NCBI GenBank assembly: GCA_025450475.1
Contig: JANWHJ010000020.1
Location: 1 to 35,985, forward strand
DNA: 35,985 nt
From: Nitrososphaera sp.
GTDB taxonomy: Archaea > Thermoproteota > Nitrososphaeria > Nitrososphaerales > Nitrososphaeraceae
Direction: 5' to 3'
Shown: piece by piece, positions 13,083 to 20,496 of the stretch
Layout: every line of letters begins with the position of its first letter
Numbering within the stretch: the first letter of the stretch is position 1
The notes under the pieces: generated by a model
The model's database searches: none
What the model was told of the DNA's origin: nothing
What the model saw: the letters and a program-made list of their open reading frames with translations, nothing else
Position numbers and translations under genes: made by a program

Positions 13083-14531
13083 ATGATAAGAGACTATGAC
13101 ATTATTGTGGCAGGCGGCGGCCTTGCAGGTCTTATCGTTGCGTCGTCGGCGATGTATTACTCAAAGCAATCGATGAAGATCTTGGTCATTGACCGGAACT
13201 CGGTACCACAACAGGGCAGGAAAACGGTTTCCGGCTGGGTTTGCGGCGACGCTGTTGGCAAGAACACGGTCGACTATATGACTGACAGGATCAGAATCAG
13301 CTGGGGTCATCCGGAAATAGAGCATCCGGTAAGGGGTGTGATCGCTTATTCGCCTGACCACGAAACAGGTATTTCGTTTGACGGCCCGGGCTATATTCTC
13401 AACAGGCGCTTGCTGCCGCAGAAGCAGCTGAAAGATGCGCAAAAAATGGGCGTCGAGATAAAAGAGCGCGTCGCCCTGCGCTCGCTAATAATTGAAAACA
13501 ACTCAGTCATCGGTGTAGAAGGCGAAGACCTTGAGAGTAAGGCACCATATAAGAAAACAGCCAAGTTGGTGATCGACTGCACTGGCGTGACATCGGTGTT
13601 GAGGACGAATCTCCCAATCAAGTCGTTCATACAACGCAGGATCGATCGCGACGATCTTGAAGCCACCGGTAGGTACATCTACAATTTCGACATTGCGTAC
13701 GACGACAAGACCTATTTCGATCCTGAGTATTGCATCATCCACCTTGAACAAAAACTTGCACCGGGCGGCTACGGTTGGGTCTTTCCAAAGGGCAAGAGCA
13801 AGGTGAACATCGGCCTTGGCGTACAGCAAAAGGCGTTTGACGCGCGCAACAAGGCTATGGGTACCCATACTGACCTCAAGACGCTAATAGACGAATACGT
13901 GAAAATAAACCCCGTGGTAAAGAGCCCGCGCCTGGCGGATGGCGAGAGTGACGACGGCAACGCGTGGGGCACGTGGCAGGTATCGGTAAGACGGCAAAAC
14001 GACTGCCTTGTCGCAAATGGCTACATACTGGTAGGCGACTCGGCGTGGATGCCAAAGCCGCTCGATGCAGGTGGCATCGGGCCTGCGATAATCGCGGCCA
14101 CGATAGCCGGGAAGGACGCCGTCGAAGCGGTCCAGGCCGGCAACACTTCTGAAAAAGGATTGTGGATGTACAATAAGCACTTCATCGACGACTATGGCTA
14201 CAAGACTGCCGGCCTTGAAGTGTTCCGCAGAATGTTGCAGGGGCTGACAAACGATCAGATCAACTATGGAATGAAGCACTTTTTATCCAAGATGGATATT
14301 GACAAGATAACAAAAGGCGAGCACCCGGAATTCAGCACGGTCGACAAGTTAGGAATGATGATCAGAGGAGCAATGAATAAGAAACTTGCAGAAGACCTGA
14401 AGTATACTGCCAGTATAGATAAGGTACTGGTGGACCACTACTACAACTACCCTGACGCGCCAGAAGGCTTCCCCGAGTGGCACAAGATCCTGCTAGGGCA
14501 TCTTGGGGAAGCTTTTGCAAAATACAAGTAG
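13083..14531 (+). CDS. Geranylgeranyl reductase family flavoprotein
   Basis: A 482-residue FAD enzyme that hydrogenates the isoprenoid chains of archaeal lipids (digeranylgeranylglyceryl phospholipid reductase type). DYDIIVAGGGLAGLIVASSA is the Rossmann FAD-binding site (GxGxxG). GGYGWVFPKGKSKVNIGLGV matches the family's Gly-Tyr-x-Trp-x-Phe-Pro lipid-cavity motif, and VGDSAWMPKPLDAGGIGPAI the second FAD-binding segment (GDAA...GGI). It is longer than the about 400-residue founding members, with an extra C-terminal helical region of about 80 residues. Paralogues reduce other isoprenoids, so the exact substrate is open. An ATG start with its own TATA box suggests single-gene transcription. Confidence 0.9.
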   Translation: MIRDYDIIVAGGGLAGLIVASSAMYYSKQSMKILVIDRNSVPQQGRKTVSGWVCGDAVGKNTVDYMTDRIRISWGHPEIEHPVRGVIAYSPDHETGISFDGPGYILNRRLLPQKQLKDAQKMGVEIKERVALRSLIIENNSVIGVEGEDLESKAPYKKTAKLVIDCTGVTSVLRTNLPIKSFIQRRIDRDDLEATGRYIYNFDIAYDDKTYFDPEYCIIHLEQKLAPGGYGWVFPKGKSKVNIGLGVQQKAFDARNKAMGTHTDLKTLIDEYVKINPVVKSPRLADGESDDGNAWGTWQVSVRRQNDCLVANGYILVGDSAWMPKPLDAGGIGPAIIAATIAGKDAVEAVQAGNTSEKGLWMYNKHFIDDYGYKTAGLEVFRRMLQGLTNDQINYGMKHFLSKMDIDKITKGEHPEFSTVDKLGMMIRGAMNKKLAEDLKYTASIDKVLVDHYYNYPDAPEGFPEWHKILLGHLGEAFAKYK

Positions 14532-14547
14532 GGACATTCGTAGTCCC
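14531..14547 (+). terminator. Possible 3' hairpin after the reductase
   Basis: GGGAC (14531-14535) and GTCCC (14543-14547) form a 5-bp stem with a 7-nt loop, starting on the last base of the stop codon. It may act in 3' end formation; no T-tract follows directly. Confidence 0.25.
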
Positions 14548-14624
14548 GACCCAGTATGATACCGCGTAAGTTTCAAGTCTTCAAAATAGTATGAATTTTA
14601 TCTGACTGCGCTTTTTTTCTGCAC

Positions 14625-14960
14625 ATGCCCTCTCACTATGCGAAGTTTCCGGTGCTTGAAACAATCGACATAAAAGAAGCGTCGGACATACGATGGGCAG
14701 TCGACAGGATGGTCGAAGCCTACGTCGCGCAGGTGTCGCAGGATAGTTTCAGCTACCGCATACTTCTGCCGAGGGACCAGAAATCGACTGCAAAGGCAAA
14801 GCGGATGGGGCTTGCGTTCCAGGGTGAGTTTGTGCTCGAACTGCGTAAGCATAACGTCGTACCGCGTGTGCGCGAGGTGCGGTACGTCCACGACGAAAGC
14901 CATTACGGCTGGCTGCTGGCCAGCTCAGAAGTGTATGACCGTTTTGAAAAAGAGGACTAA
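14625..14960 (+). CDS. Conserved-looking protein of unknown function
   Basis: A soluble 111-residue protein without signal peptide or membrane helix; no family recognised. The sequence mixes helix (EASDIRWAVDRMVEAYVAQV) and strand (FSYRILLPRD, FVLELRKHNVVPRVREVRYV), suggesting a compact alpha/beta fold. A T-rich tract precedes the ATG. Its stop overlaps the end of a broken minus-strand gene by a few nt. Coding is supported by length, codon use like the neighbours, and a clean ATG. Confidence 0.7.
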   Translation: MPSHYAKFPVLETIDIKEASDIRWAVDRMVEAYVAQVSQDSFSYRILLPRDQKSTAKAKRMGLAFQGEFVLELRKHNVVPRVREVRYVHDESHYGWLLASSEVYDRFEKED

Positions 14961-15306
14961 AAATACCTGGCAAGAATTTCGACCATCTCTTTCTGGAACT
15001 TGACGCATCGCTGCCTGTCATCTCTATCTCCGAGATCCGCATTCTTGATGTTGTCTATCACCCTGTCAAACTCTGCGAGCCCTTGGTTTGCCTTTTACAG
15101 CCGGTTTGCAAGGAAGAACACCGACGATACCATATCGTTCACCTTGTCACTTTCAAGCTCAACCCTCGAGTCTAGGAATGCGGCGTCAAGGCACCCCTCA
15201 GCTGCCTTGCAGAGCGTTCAAGGCACTCAGCGCTGCCGTTACACGCTCCTGCCTCCTTGCGCCAGTCGGCAATGAAAACGGCCATTGCCTTTGAAAACTC
15301 CATCAC
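14957..15306 (-). pseudogene. Broken gene for a small helical protein
   Basis: Three collinear minus-strand frames read as one helical protein. The first begins at ATG 15303 (or GTG 15306): MEFSKAMAVFIADWRKEA. A second frame continues ERVTAALSALNAL. A third gives KAAEGCLDAAFLDSRVELES, DKVNDMVSSVFFLANRL, then an in-frame TAA (15097-15095), then KANQGLAEFDRVIDNIKNAD and on to EMVEILARYF and a stop at 14959-14957. About 115 residues can be rebuilt, with two frame changes and one nonsense codon. Family not recognised. It lies between translin and the unknown gene, possibly once co-transcribed with translin. Confidence 0.65.
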
Positions 15307-15339
15307 TGTTGACGGATCGCGCGTCTAAACATAAGAGTC

Positions 15340-15948
15340 TCAGCCGCGCTTTTTCTCCAGACTATCGATTGCAGTCATGAACGCTTTTCTCCTGCTCTCT
15401 TCGGTGACCACTGCTCTGATGTCTTCAATGAGCATTCTTGCCACGTCAAGCTTTTTGCGTAAGCCAGGCACGATGTTGTCGTAGACAGCAAAAGGGTAGA
15501 TCGCGTTATAGATCTCTTCCATCGTTACAAACAGCTTCTCGGCGTCCTTTTCGTTGCCCGAGCGCATCCTGTCGTACACAAGGCGTTTTATCTCGCCGAC
15601 GCAGTCAAGCAGACCTGTGAGGTATGACGGCCCCGTGATGTCCAGATCCTGCATTGAAGGGATGAACGCGTTCTCCATCACCGCCCGGAGAGCATATGCT
15701 TCCACCAGCTCCTGCTCTGCCACAGAAATGTAGCGATAGAGGTCTTCCTTTGCATATTGCCTGAATTCTACGAGCATTGTCTTTGCCTCTCCCATCTTGT
15801 TCTTTGCGTCCTCAATCTGGCCGTGGTGCAGCGAGACTATAGACCTGCTGCACAGCATCACGATGTCGCGCGTGCCCTTGATCAATTTTTCGCGCCGCTC
15901 CTGCACGTCACTTAGTTCCTTGCTAATAGCTTCAAGCGAGCCCTGCAT
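15340..15948 (-). CDS. Translin-family protein
   Basis: A 202-residue all-helical protein like archaeal translin/TRAX homologues, which form octameric shells and act on RNA. Family-like segments are TRDIVMLCSRSIVSLHHGQI (helix 2), YVxEA-like LVEAYALRAVMEN, SYLTGLLDCVGEIKRLVYDR, and EEIYNAIYPFAVYDNIVPGL followed by RKKLDVARMLIEDIR, which corresponds to the conserved LRRKxDxAR near the C-terminus. The frame extends upstream to 16290, but the extension is antisense to hjc. ATG 15948 has a TATA box 22-30 nt upstream (15971-15978). Nuclease residues cannot be judged with certainty. It is divergent from hjc. Confidence 0.85.
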   Translation of the reverse strand: MQGSLEAISKELSDVQERREKLIKGTRDIVMLCSRSIVSLHHGQIEDAKNKMGEAKTMLVEFRQYAKEDLYRYISVAEQELVEAYALRAVMENAFIPSMQDLDITGPSYLTGLLDCVGEIKRLVYDRMRSGNEKDAEKLFVTMEEIYNAIYPFAVYDNIVPGLRKKLDVARMLIEDIRAVVTEESRRKAFMTAIDSLEKKRG

Positions 15949-15970
15949 GACGTTACAGCTGGCAGTTTGC

Positions 15971-15978
15971 AATAAAAG
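15971..15978 (-). promoter_or_regulatory. TATA box of the translin gene
   Basis: Minus-strand CTTTTATT lies 22-30 nt before ATG 15948 and confirms that start over the longer frame. Confidence 0.5.
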
Positions 15979-15997
15979 ACTTGCTCCCTTGAGAAAC

Positions 15998-16004
15998 TTT
16001 AAAG
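15998..16004 (+). promoter_or_regulatory. TATA box of hjc
   Basis: TTTAAAG (context AAACTTTAAAGATA), 26-32 nt before the TTG at 16030, fits a leaderless hjc transcript. Confidence 0.5.
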
Positions 16005-16029
16005 ATACGAAAAGTTCAACGCTAGCTGA

Positions 16030-16560
16030 TTGGGAAACATTCGCCGGAGCAGAGGATACAGCTATGAATACACATTGGTCCAGAGAATGAACAATGGGGT
16101 ATGGCATGCCCGGCGTCTTGGCGGCTCGTCGACGGGCTTGCCCGACATTGTCGCAGTCAACAACAACGATGGCATATTGCTGACGATCGAAGCAAAGTCG
16201 GGGACGAGTGACATACTGTACGTGCCGCAGGATCAGGTAGAGCGCTGCCTGATGGTCAGGAACATGTTTGGCATATACCCGGAGAGGCACATTATACTCG
16301 CATTCAAGTTCATGAGCAAAAAGAGGTTCAGGCGCAAGAACAAGACAGTCTATGAAAGCCGCAAGCTGCTGGAATACTACAAGGTGGCAGATATAGTCTC
16401 AGACTTGAGCGTCCTCCCGATAATAAAATGCACATACGACGGCAGGACTTTTGCCATACACAAAGGCAAGACAGTGGCCCTGAACCTACCGGACTATTCC
16501 ATGCCGTTTCAGAAAATTGTACGGCGGGTTGCCACAGTAGCGGCGGGAGGAACAACATAA
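16030..16560 (+). CDS. hjc: Holliday junction resolvase Hjc
   Basis: An archaeal enzyme that cuts four-way DNA junctions during recombination and fork repair. The nuclease core is complete: Glu13 in RGYSYEYTLV, Asp39 in GGSSTGLPDIVAV, and Glu54-x-Lys56 in LTIEAKSGTS, followed by YVPQDQVERC, the conserved Gln helix. At 176 residues it is longer than the usual about 130, with a basic C-terminal extension (KKRFRRKNKTVYESRK) that may bind DNA. TTG 16030 is the first start after the promoter and precedes the catalytic Glu by 12 residues, as in other Hjc proteins. Its stop overlaps a tiny membrane ORF (TAATG). Confidence 0.95.
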   Translation: MGNIRRSRGYSYEYTLVQRMNNGVWHARRLGGSSTGLPDIVAVNNNDGILLTIEAKSGTSDILYVPQDQVERCLMVRNMFGIYPERHIILAFKFMSKKRFRRKNKTVYESRKLLEYYKVADIVSDLSVLPIIKCTYDGRTFAIHKGKTVALNLPDYSMPFQKIVRRVATVAAGGTT

Positions 16561-16664
16561 TGGTCAAGCCTGGTTCTCCAATCACTATTGTCTTGTGGTT
16601 GGCCGCCGTGAGCGTCGGCGCCGTGCTGTCGATCGTTACTACGAATTTTTTCGAAATGCAGTAG
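16560..16664 (+). CDS. 34-residue single-span membrane microprotein coupled to hjc
   Basis: The ATG shares one base with the hjc stop (TAATG), a typical coupled start. The peptide is MVKPGSP followed by a hydrophobic stretch ITIVLWLAAVSVGAVLSIVT and a short TNFFEMQ tail, so one membrane helix is predicted. It has no recognised family. GC-rich third positions match neighbouring genes. Against it, the opposite strand here also carries an open zinc-ribbon-like frame. Confidence 0.45.
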   Translation: MVKPGSPITIVLWLAAVSVGAVLSIVTTNFFEMQ

Positions 16665-16942
16665 CGCTTTGCGATTTCGTTGATGACGTCTACTTCGTCT
16701 GCCCTGCACCTATTACACATTATAGAGCCGTTTTTGTGATAAATCGGTTGTCATGGGTGGTTTGCTCCGCATTTTTTGCAATTGAGAAATACAGCAGTTA
16801 TCGATCATATCTTGGTAAATTTACAGAAAAATATATAATCTCATGAATTCTTCTCCAGAACGAGATTATACTAAAAATATTTCTCAATTAGCATTCTTTA
16901 TTAATTTGAATCGTGATAATATAGTCACCTCATTATAGAAAC
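16665..16942. other. AT-rich region before tfb with nested inverted repeats
   Basis: No complete gene. It contains an 11-nt inverted repeat AATTGAGAAAT (16780-16790)/ATTTCTCAATT (16879-16889) enclosing a 7-nt one, TAATCTC (16836-16842)/GAGATTA (16862-16868). A minus-strand frame with CxxC pairs (broken by TGA) occupies 16665-16805. Likely tfb control DNA. Confidence 0.55.
16914..16924 (+). promoter_or_regulatory. TATA box of tfb
   Basis: TGATAATATAG, 19-29 nt before the ATG at 16943, suggests a leaderless tfb transcript. Confidence 0.45.
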
Positions 16943-17845
16943 ATGCAAACTGCAACACTGTGTAACGTATGCAAATCCGGTCAGACGGTCACAGACCCGG
17001 AATCTGGTGAAGTCATTTGCAGGAATTGCGGTCTTGTGCTCTTTGAGAAAGCGCAGGAAAGCCGTGCGGAATGGCGCGCTTTTACAAGCGAAGAAGCAAA
17101 CGACAGGAGCAGGACAGGAATTCCAAGCTCTCTGGCTCGCCACGACATGGGTCTGTCTACAGTAATCGGTAGAACAGACAAGGACGCCAGCGGGCGGACG
17201 TTGGACGCGGCGATGCGCTCGACGATGGGCAGGCTCAGGGCCTGGGACTTTCGCTCGCAGGCGCATTCTCCTACAGACAGGAACCTGCGGCGGGCTTTCT
17301 CCGAGCTTGATAGGCTCAAGGACAAGCTCGGCGTGTCAGACGCGGTGATTGAAAAAACCGCCTATATCTACAGGAAGGCCCAAGAGCGCGGCCTGGTCAG
17401 GGGAAGGACAATATCTGCCACGATCGGCGCAGCGCTCTATATCGCGTGCAGGGAAACCGGCGCGTCCAGGACGCTAAAGGACATCGCAGAAATCGGTAAC
17501 ATCAAGCGCAAGGATCTCGCGAGGATATATAGGCTCGTTGTGATGGAGCTTGACCTAAAGATCCCGCTCATCGATCCGATGAAGTGCGTTGTCAGGGTAG
17601 CAAATCGGGCCAACTTGAGCGAGCGCACAAAGCGCGTTGCCCTGAAGATAATGAAAGGTGTGACAAGGAGCGGCATCTCTGCCGGCAAGGACCCGATGGG
17701 GCTTGCCGCGTCGGTGCTGTACCTTGCGTGCCTTAACACCGGTGAGAGCCGGACCCAGACAGACATTGCGGAGGCAGCCGGCGTTACTGAAGTGACCGTC
17801 AGAAACAGATACAAGAATCTAAAAAGTCAGCTCGACTTGAATTAA
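16943..17845 (+). CDS. tfb: Transcription initiation factor B (TFB)
   Basis: The archaeal TFIIB homologue that binds TBP-TATA complexes and recruits RNA polymerase. The N-terminal zinc ribbon has Cys7, Cys10, Cys26 and Cys29 (CNVC...CRNC). The B-reader/linker follows (SRAEWRAFTSEEANDRSRTG, then LARHDMGLSTVIG). Two cyclin-like repeats cover about 110-200 and 205-300, with GRTISATIGAALYIACRETG and GKDPMGLAASVLYLACLNTG as their matching core helices. EVTVRNRYKNL is the BRE-contacting recognition helix. All parts are complete at 300 residues. Thaumarchaeota often carry several TFBs, so this may be one of a set. Inverted repeats upstream suggest regulated expression. Confidence 0.97.
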   Translation: MQTATLCNVCKSGQTVTDPESGEVICRNCGLVLFEKAQESRAEWRAFTSEEANDRSRTGIPSSLARHDMGLSTVIGRTDKDASGRTLDAAMRSTMGRLRAWDFRSQAHSPTDRNLRRAFSELDRLKDKLGVSDAVIEKTAYIYRKAQERGLVRGRTISATIGAALYIACRETGASRTLKDIAEIGNIKRKDLARIYRLVVMELDLKIPLIDPMKCVVRVANRANLSERTKRVALKIMKGVTRSGISAGKDPMGLAASVLYLACLNTGESRTQTDIAEAAGVTEVTVRNRYKNLKSQLDLN

Positions 17846-17846
17846 A

Positions 17847-17873
17847 GACAGTTAGCAGTTAATGTTAACTGTC
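17847..17873 (+). terminator. Hairpin just after tfb
   Basis: GACAGTTA (17847-17854) pairs with TAACTGTC (17866-17873), and an alternative perfect palindrome CAGTTAATGTTAACTG spans 17856-17871. Two nt after the stop codon, it may be a 3' processing/termination hairpin or an operator for the next element. Confidence 0.35.
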
Positions 17874-18186
17874 ACAAAGATGACAATTGACGTCTGAATT
17901 GAAGTTGCTATGACCGGTGCAACTTCTCCCTTTTTGATTAGAGTTTACGACGGAAAAAAATCGGTTCAAGTTTTAATATCGCGTGGGGCCTGCTCGCTTG
18001 TTTTCCTCGCGAAGAGAGGTGACTAATGACGATAAGCTCAAATGGGATTGTACTAACACGACCAATCATTTTCATAGTGAGCCTCTATTTTCTGGGATAA
18101 AATCAGTAAACATCATGTAAAATAGATGATATTTACGTAAAATTGACGTAAAATGACGTAAAAAACACGTAAAATGGGGGTTTTGC
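17874..18186. other. AT-rich region between tfb and the integrase remnant
   Basis: No gene seen. The left part has no recognised structure; the right part is the ACGTAAAA repeat cluster described separately. AT content is higher than in flanking genes, as expected for an integrated-element edge. Confidence 0.5.
18115..18175 (+). repeat. Phased ACGTAAAA repeat cluster (iteron-like)
   Basis: Four exact ACGTAAAA copies begin at 18135, 18146, 18156 and 18167, and one variant ATGTAAAA at 18115. Spacings of 20, 11, 10 and 11 nt match one or two DNA helical turns, so all copies face the same side. It stands 12 nt before the integrase-like frame. Arm-type integrase sites, a regulator array or replication iterons are possible. 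Confidence 0.7.
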
Positions 18187-18558
18187 ATGCACGAGGTGAG
18201 TTGGCTGCTAGGACGCAATCTCTCCCATAAGACTGTCAACAATCACTTCAAGGTAATCAAGCATTATTTCAGTTACCATGGAATTAGGGCAGATCCTATC
18301 GGATTGCGCCAAAACGTAAATAGACCCCGAGAAATCAAGGAGAAACTCCATCCGCTAACATTGGAAGAAATACACAAGATATTTTTCCATTCCATTGAGA
18401 AGCGCCGAATGCTGTATCTTGTTCTAATTGGAAGTGGCATGCGGATACGTGAATGTGTGGCATTACGAAAACGCGATTTTGATCTCCATTGTCCGAAACG
18501 AATCAAGATTGCCATTCCAGTTCAGAATTGTAAGGTTAATGGCGTCCAACTCTGCTAG
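18187..18558 (+). pseudogene. Truncated tyrosine recombinase (phage integrase family)
   Basis: 123 codons covering the end of a SAM-like core-binding domain (SHKTVNNHFKVIKHYFSYHG) and the first part of the catalytic domain. LHPLTLEEIHKIFFHSIEKR leads into LIGSGMRIRECVALRKRDFD, which holds the first catalytic Arg of the family (G-x-R-x-x-E-x-x-x-L). The sequence stops soon after IAIPVQNC; the Lys, His-x-x-Arg and Tyr parts are absent, so it cannot be active. The N-terminal domain is also short. Neighbouring DNA is AT-rich. It is probably the remnant of an integrated element next to the repeat cluster. Confidence 0.8.
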
Positions 18559-18707
18559 GTGAACCATATATTTTACTCACGCCTTCGTCTGTTCCTTGTC
18601 TACTTGTATTAGATTCACCCTTTTTCTCGACAATAGCTCATCATAATTTTAATAGCTAGTGGAAACACAAATGCCTAAATAACAAATTTCGCCCTATTCT
18701 GCTAGCA

Positions 18708-20132
18708 GTGGCAGAGCGGTTAAGCACAGCCGACGTTGGAGCCATAAAGAGAAACGCCTTACGAATGTCTCTTGCCGCCATCGCCTCTGTTTTCGTCATC
18801 GAGTTTGCAGCCGGCATCTTCACGAACAGCCTTGCCCTTTTCACCGACGGCACCCACGCACTGCTCGACGCGGTGGTCACCGCAATCCTGATAATCGCCA
18901 CTACGCTTGCACTCAAGCCGAGGGACGCCGACCACCCCTACGGGCACGGCAAGATCGAGACCATCGGCGGCTTTATCGGCGCCGCAGCGCTTTTTGTAGT
19001 CGCGATATTTTTCATCTATGAAGCCAGCGTCAGGATAGCTGCAGCAGGATCAGCCCCGCTGGTGAGTCCCGGCGCGATAGGCTTTGCAGCAGTCATTTAC
19101 ACTCTGGCTGTCGACGGCTTTAGGATAGCCGTGCTTCGTCGGGCAATAAGAAAGGTGGCCGGGACCACGACCCTGAAGGCGGACTTTTACCATGCTTTTG
19201 CGGACCTCGCTTCTACCACTGTGGCGTTTGTGGGCCTGTGGCTGGTGACAACCGGTTTTGGCAACGGCGACTCTATGGCAGCCATCGTACTGGGCGTCTT
19301 CCTCGCGTACCTCAGCAGCAAGTTCGCGTACCAGAACGCGATGGAGCTCACGGACGTCATCTCGCCCAAGCTGGTAGCAAGGGTGCGGCAGGCTGCGAAT
19401 GACAGCGAAGGCGTGCTTGAATGCAACGACATCAAGATGCACCGCGTTGGTAGGGAGATTTTTGTCGAGGCGACGATCGCGCTGAGGGCTGACATTAGTT
19501 TTGAAAACGCACATGAAATCAGCGCGCAGGTGGAGGGCAACATAGCCAAGAGCCTGTCAGGCACCGGCCTGGACGTTAGGCCAAGAAACGTCACCGTGCA
19601 CTTTGAGCCGGAAGGCGGCGCCGACCTGCCGCCTGAATTCTTGATTGAAAAGGCGGCAACCAGGGTGAAGGGCGTCAGGGGCGTGCACAACATCCTTGTG
19701 TCAAAAATCGGCGGCACCGATTCAGTGGGAGTGTCGCTTCACATCCAAGTCAACAGGTCGGCAACGCTTGTCGAGGCGCACTCGGTGGCCAACGCGGTTG
19801 AGGACTCGATAAAGCGGCAGCTGAGAGGAGCCGAGAGCATTACTGTTCATCTCGAGCCCCTAATGCCAGAGATAGGTGGCATGGAGCCGCTCATAGACGG
19901 TAGCACACAGAATTCAATAAGGGAGACCATCCTTGGGGCACGCGACGTCAAAAAGGTTGGCAAGGTTGAAACCTACAGGACGGCCGCGAATGTTCTGATA
20001 ATAGATATCAACTGCGCTTTTAGCAGCGAGATGACGATAGAGCAGATCCACGAGCGCGTTTCAGAGATCGAAAAACAGATACGTGCAAGATATCCGGGAT
20101 CGATCGTGACGATACACGCCGAGCCCAGCTAG
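18708..20132 (+). CDS. Cation diffusion facilitator with three C-terminal domains
   Basis: A proton-coupled exporter of divalent metals (Zn, Fe, Mn, Co type). About 200 residues form six membrane helices. Metal site A is read from TDGTHALLDAV (TM2) and ADFYHAFADLAS (TM5); HPYGHGKIET is the cytoplasmic loop typical of the family. The cytoplasmic part is about 260 residues instead of about 90. Three ferredoxin-like dimerisation units end with the same strand: VTVHFEP (295-301), ITVHLEP (378-384) and VTIHAEP (467-473), spaced about 83-88 residues. GTG 18708 is used. Metal specificity is not evident. The neighbours are remnants, so it may belong to an acquired island. Confidence 0.93.
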   Translation: MAERLSTADVGAIKRNALRMSLAAIASVFVIEFAAGIFTNSLALFTDGTHALLDAVVTAILIIATTLALKPRDADHPYGHGKIETIGGFIGAAALFVVAIFFIYEASVRIAAAGSAPLVSPGAIGFAAVIYTLAVDGFRIAVLRRAIRKVAGTTTLKADFYHAFADLASTTVAFVGLWLVTTGFGNGDSMAAIVLGVFLAYLSSKFAYQNAMELTDVISPKLVARVRQAANDSEGVLECNDIKMHRVGREIFVEATIALRADISFENAHEISAQVEGNIAKSLSGTGLDVRPRNVTVHFEPEGGADLPPEFLIEKAATRVKGVRGVHNILVSKIGGTDSVGVSLHIQVNRSATLVEAHSVANAVEDSIKRQLRGAESITVHLEPLMPEIGGMEPLIDGSTQNSIRETILGARDVKKVGKVETYRTAANVLIIDINCAFSSEMTIEQIHERVSEIEKQIRARYPGSIVTIHAEPS

Positions 20133-20496
20133 GCCGCAGTCAGGATCGCGTTCGGTTTTTTTTGCTACGTCCGGAATCCTTATCGGCTTTTTGATGAAAT
20201 CCCTCACCTTAATCAAGGGCATGACCTTGGAAAACTCGTCCTCGTTAATATCAAAGGCGGCAATGAATGCGTTCGGGATCGACGTGTTCTTTTCCTTTAT
20301 CCTGCGGTACAGGTGGAGCCGTTCATCTTGGCATCCTGATGTCTGTCAGGACAAGGTCGTAATGATCTGAAGCTCGACTTACAATGGCGTGTAGCGGCGC
20401 TTCGCCACAGTTAGACGTGTCTACCGCAAACCTTCACCTTGACTCGAAGCCTGACATCAGGATTGAAAGGATGTCTTTCTCGTCATCTACGACCAT
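20133..20496 (-). pseudogene. Broken response regulator receiver (CheY-like)
   Basis: From ATG 20496 the minus strand reads MVVDDEKDILSILMSGFESR, then an in-frame TGA, then RFAVDTSNCGEAPLHAIVSR and YDLVLTDIRMP, then a frame change, then MNGS, another shift, then LYRRIKEKNTSIPNAFIAAF and EFSKVMPLIKVRDFIKKPIR. The acidic pair (VVDDE), the phospho-acceptor Asp (LTDIRMP) and the late Lys (IKKP) are all present but in three frames. It was therefore a complete receiver-only regulator of the kind common in Thaumarchaeota, now broken by a nonsense codon and at least two frameshifts. The 3' end touches the CDF gene. Confidence 0.8.

Noticed and set aside
15949..16290. N-terminal extension of translin
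   Set aside because: It is antisense to hjc and crosses the translin promoter.
18115..18175. CRISPR array
   Set aside because: Repeats are only 8 nt with 2-3 nt between them, far too short and without spacers.
18705..18740. tRNA-like stretch GTGGCAGAGCGGTTAAGC
   Set aside because: It resembles a tRNA D-arm, but no acceptor stem, anticodon arm or T-arm follows; it is the start of the CDF gene.
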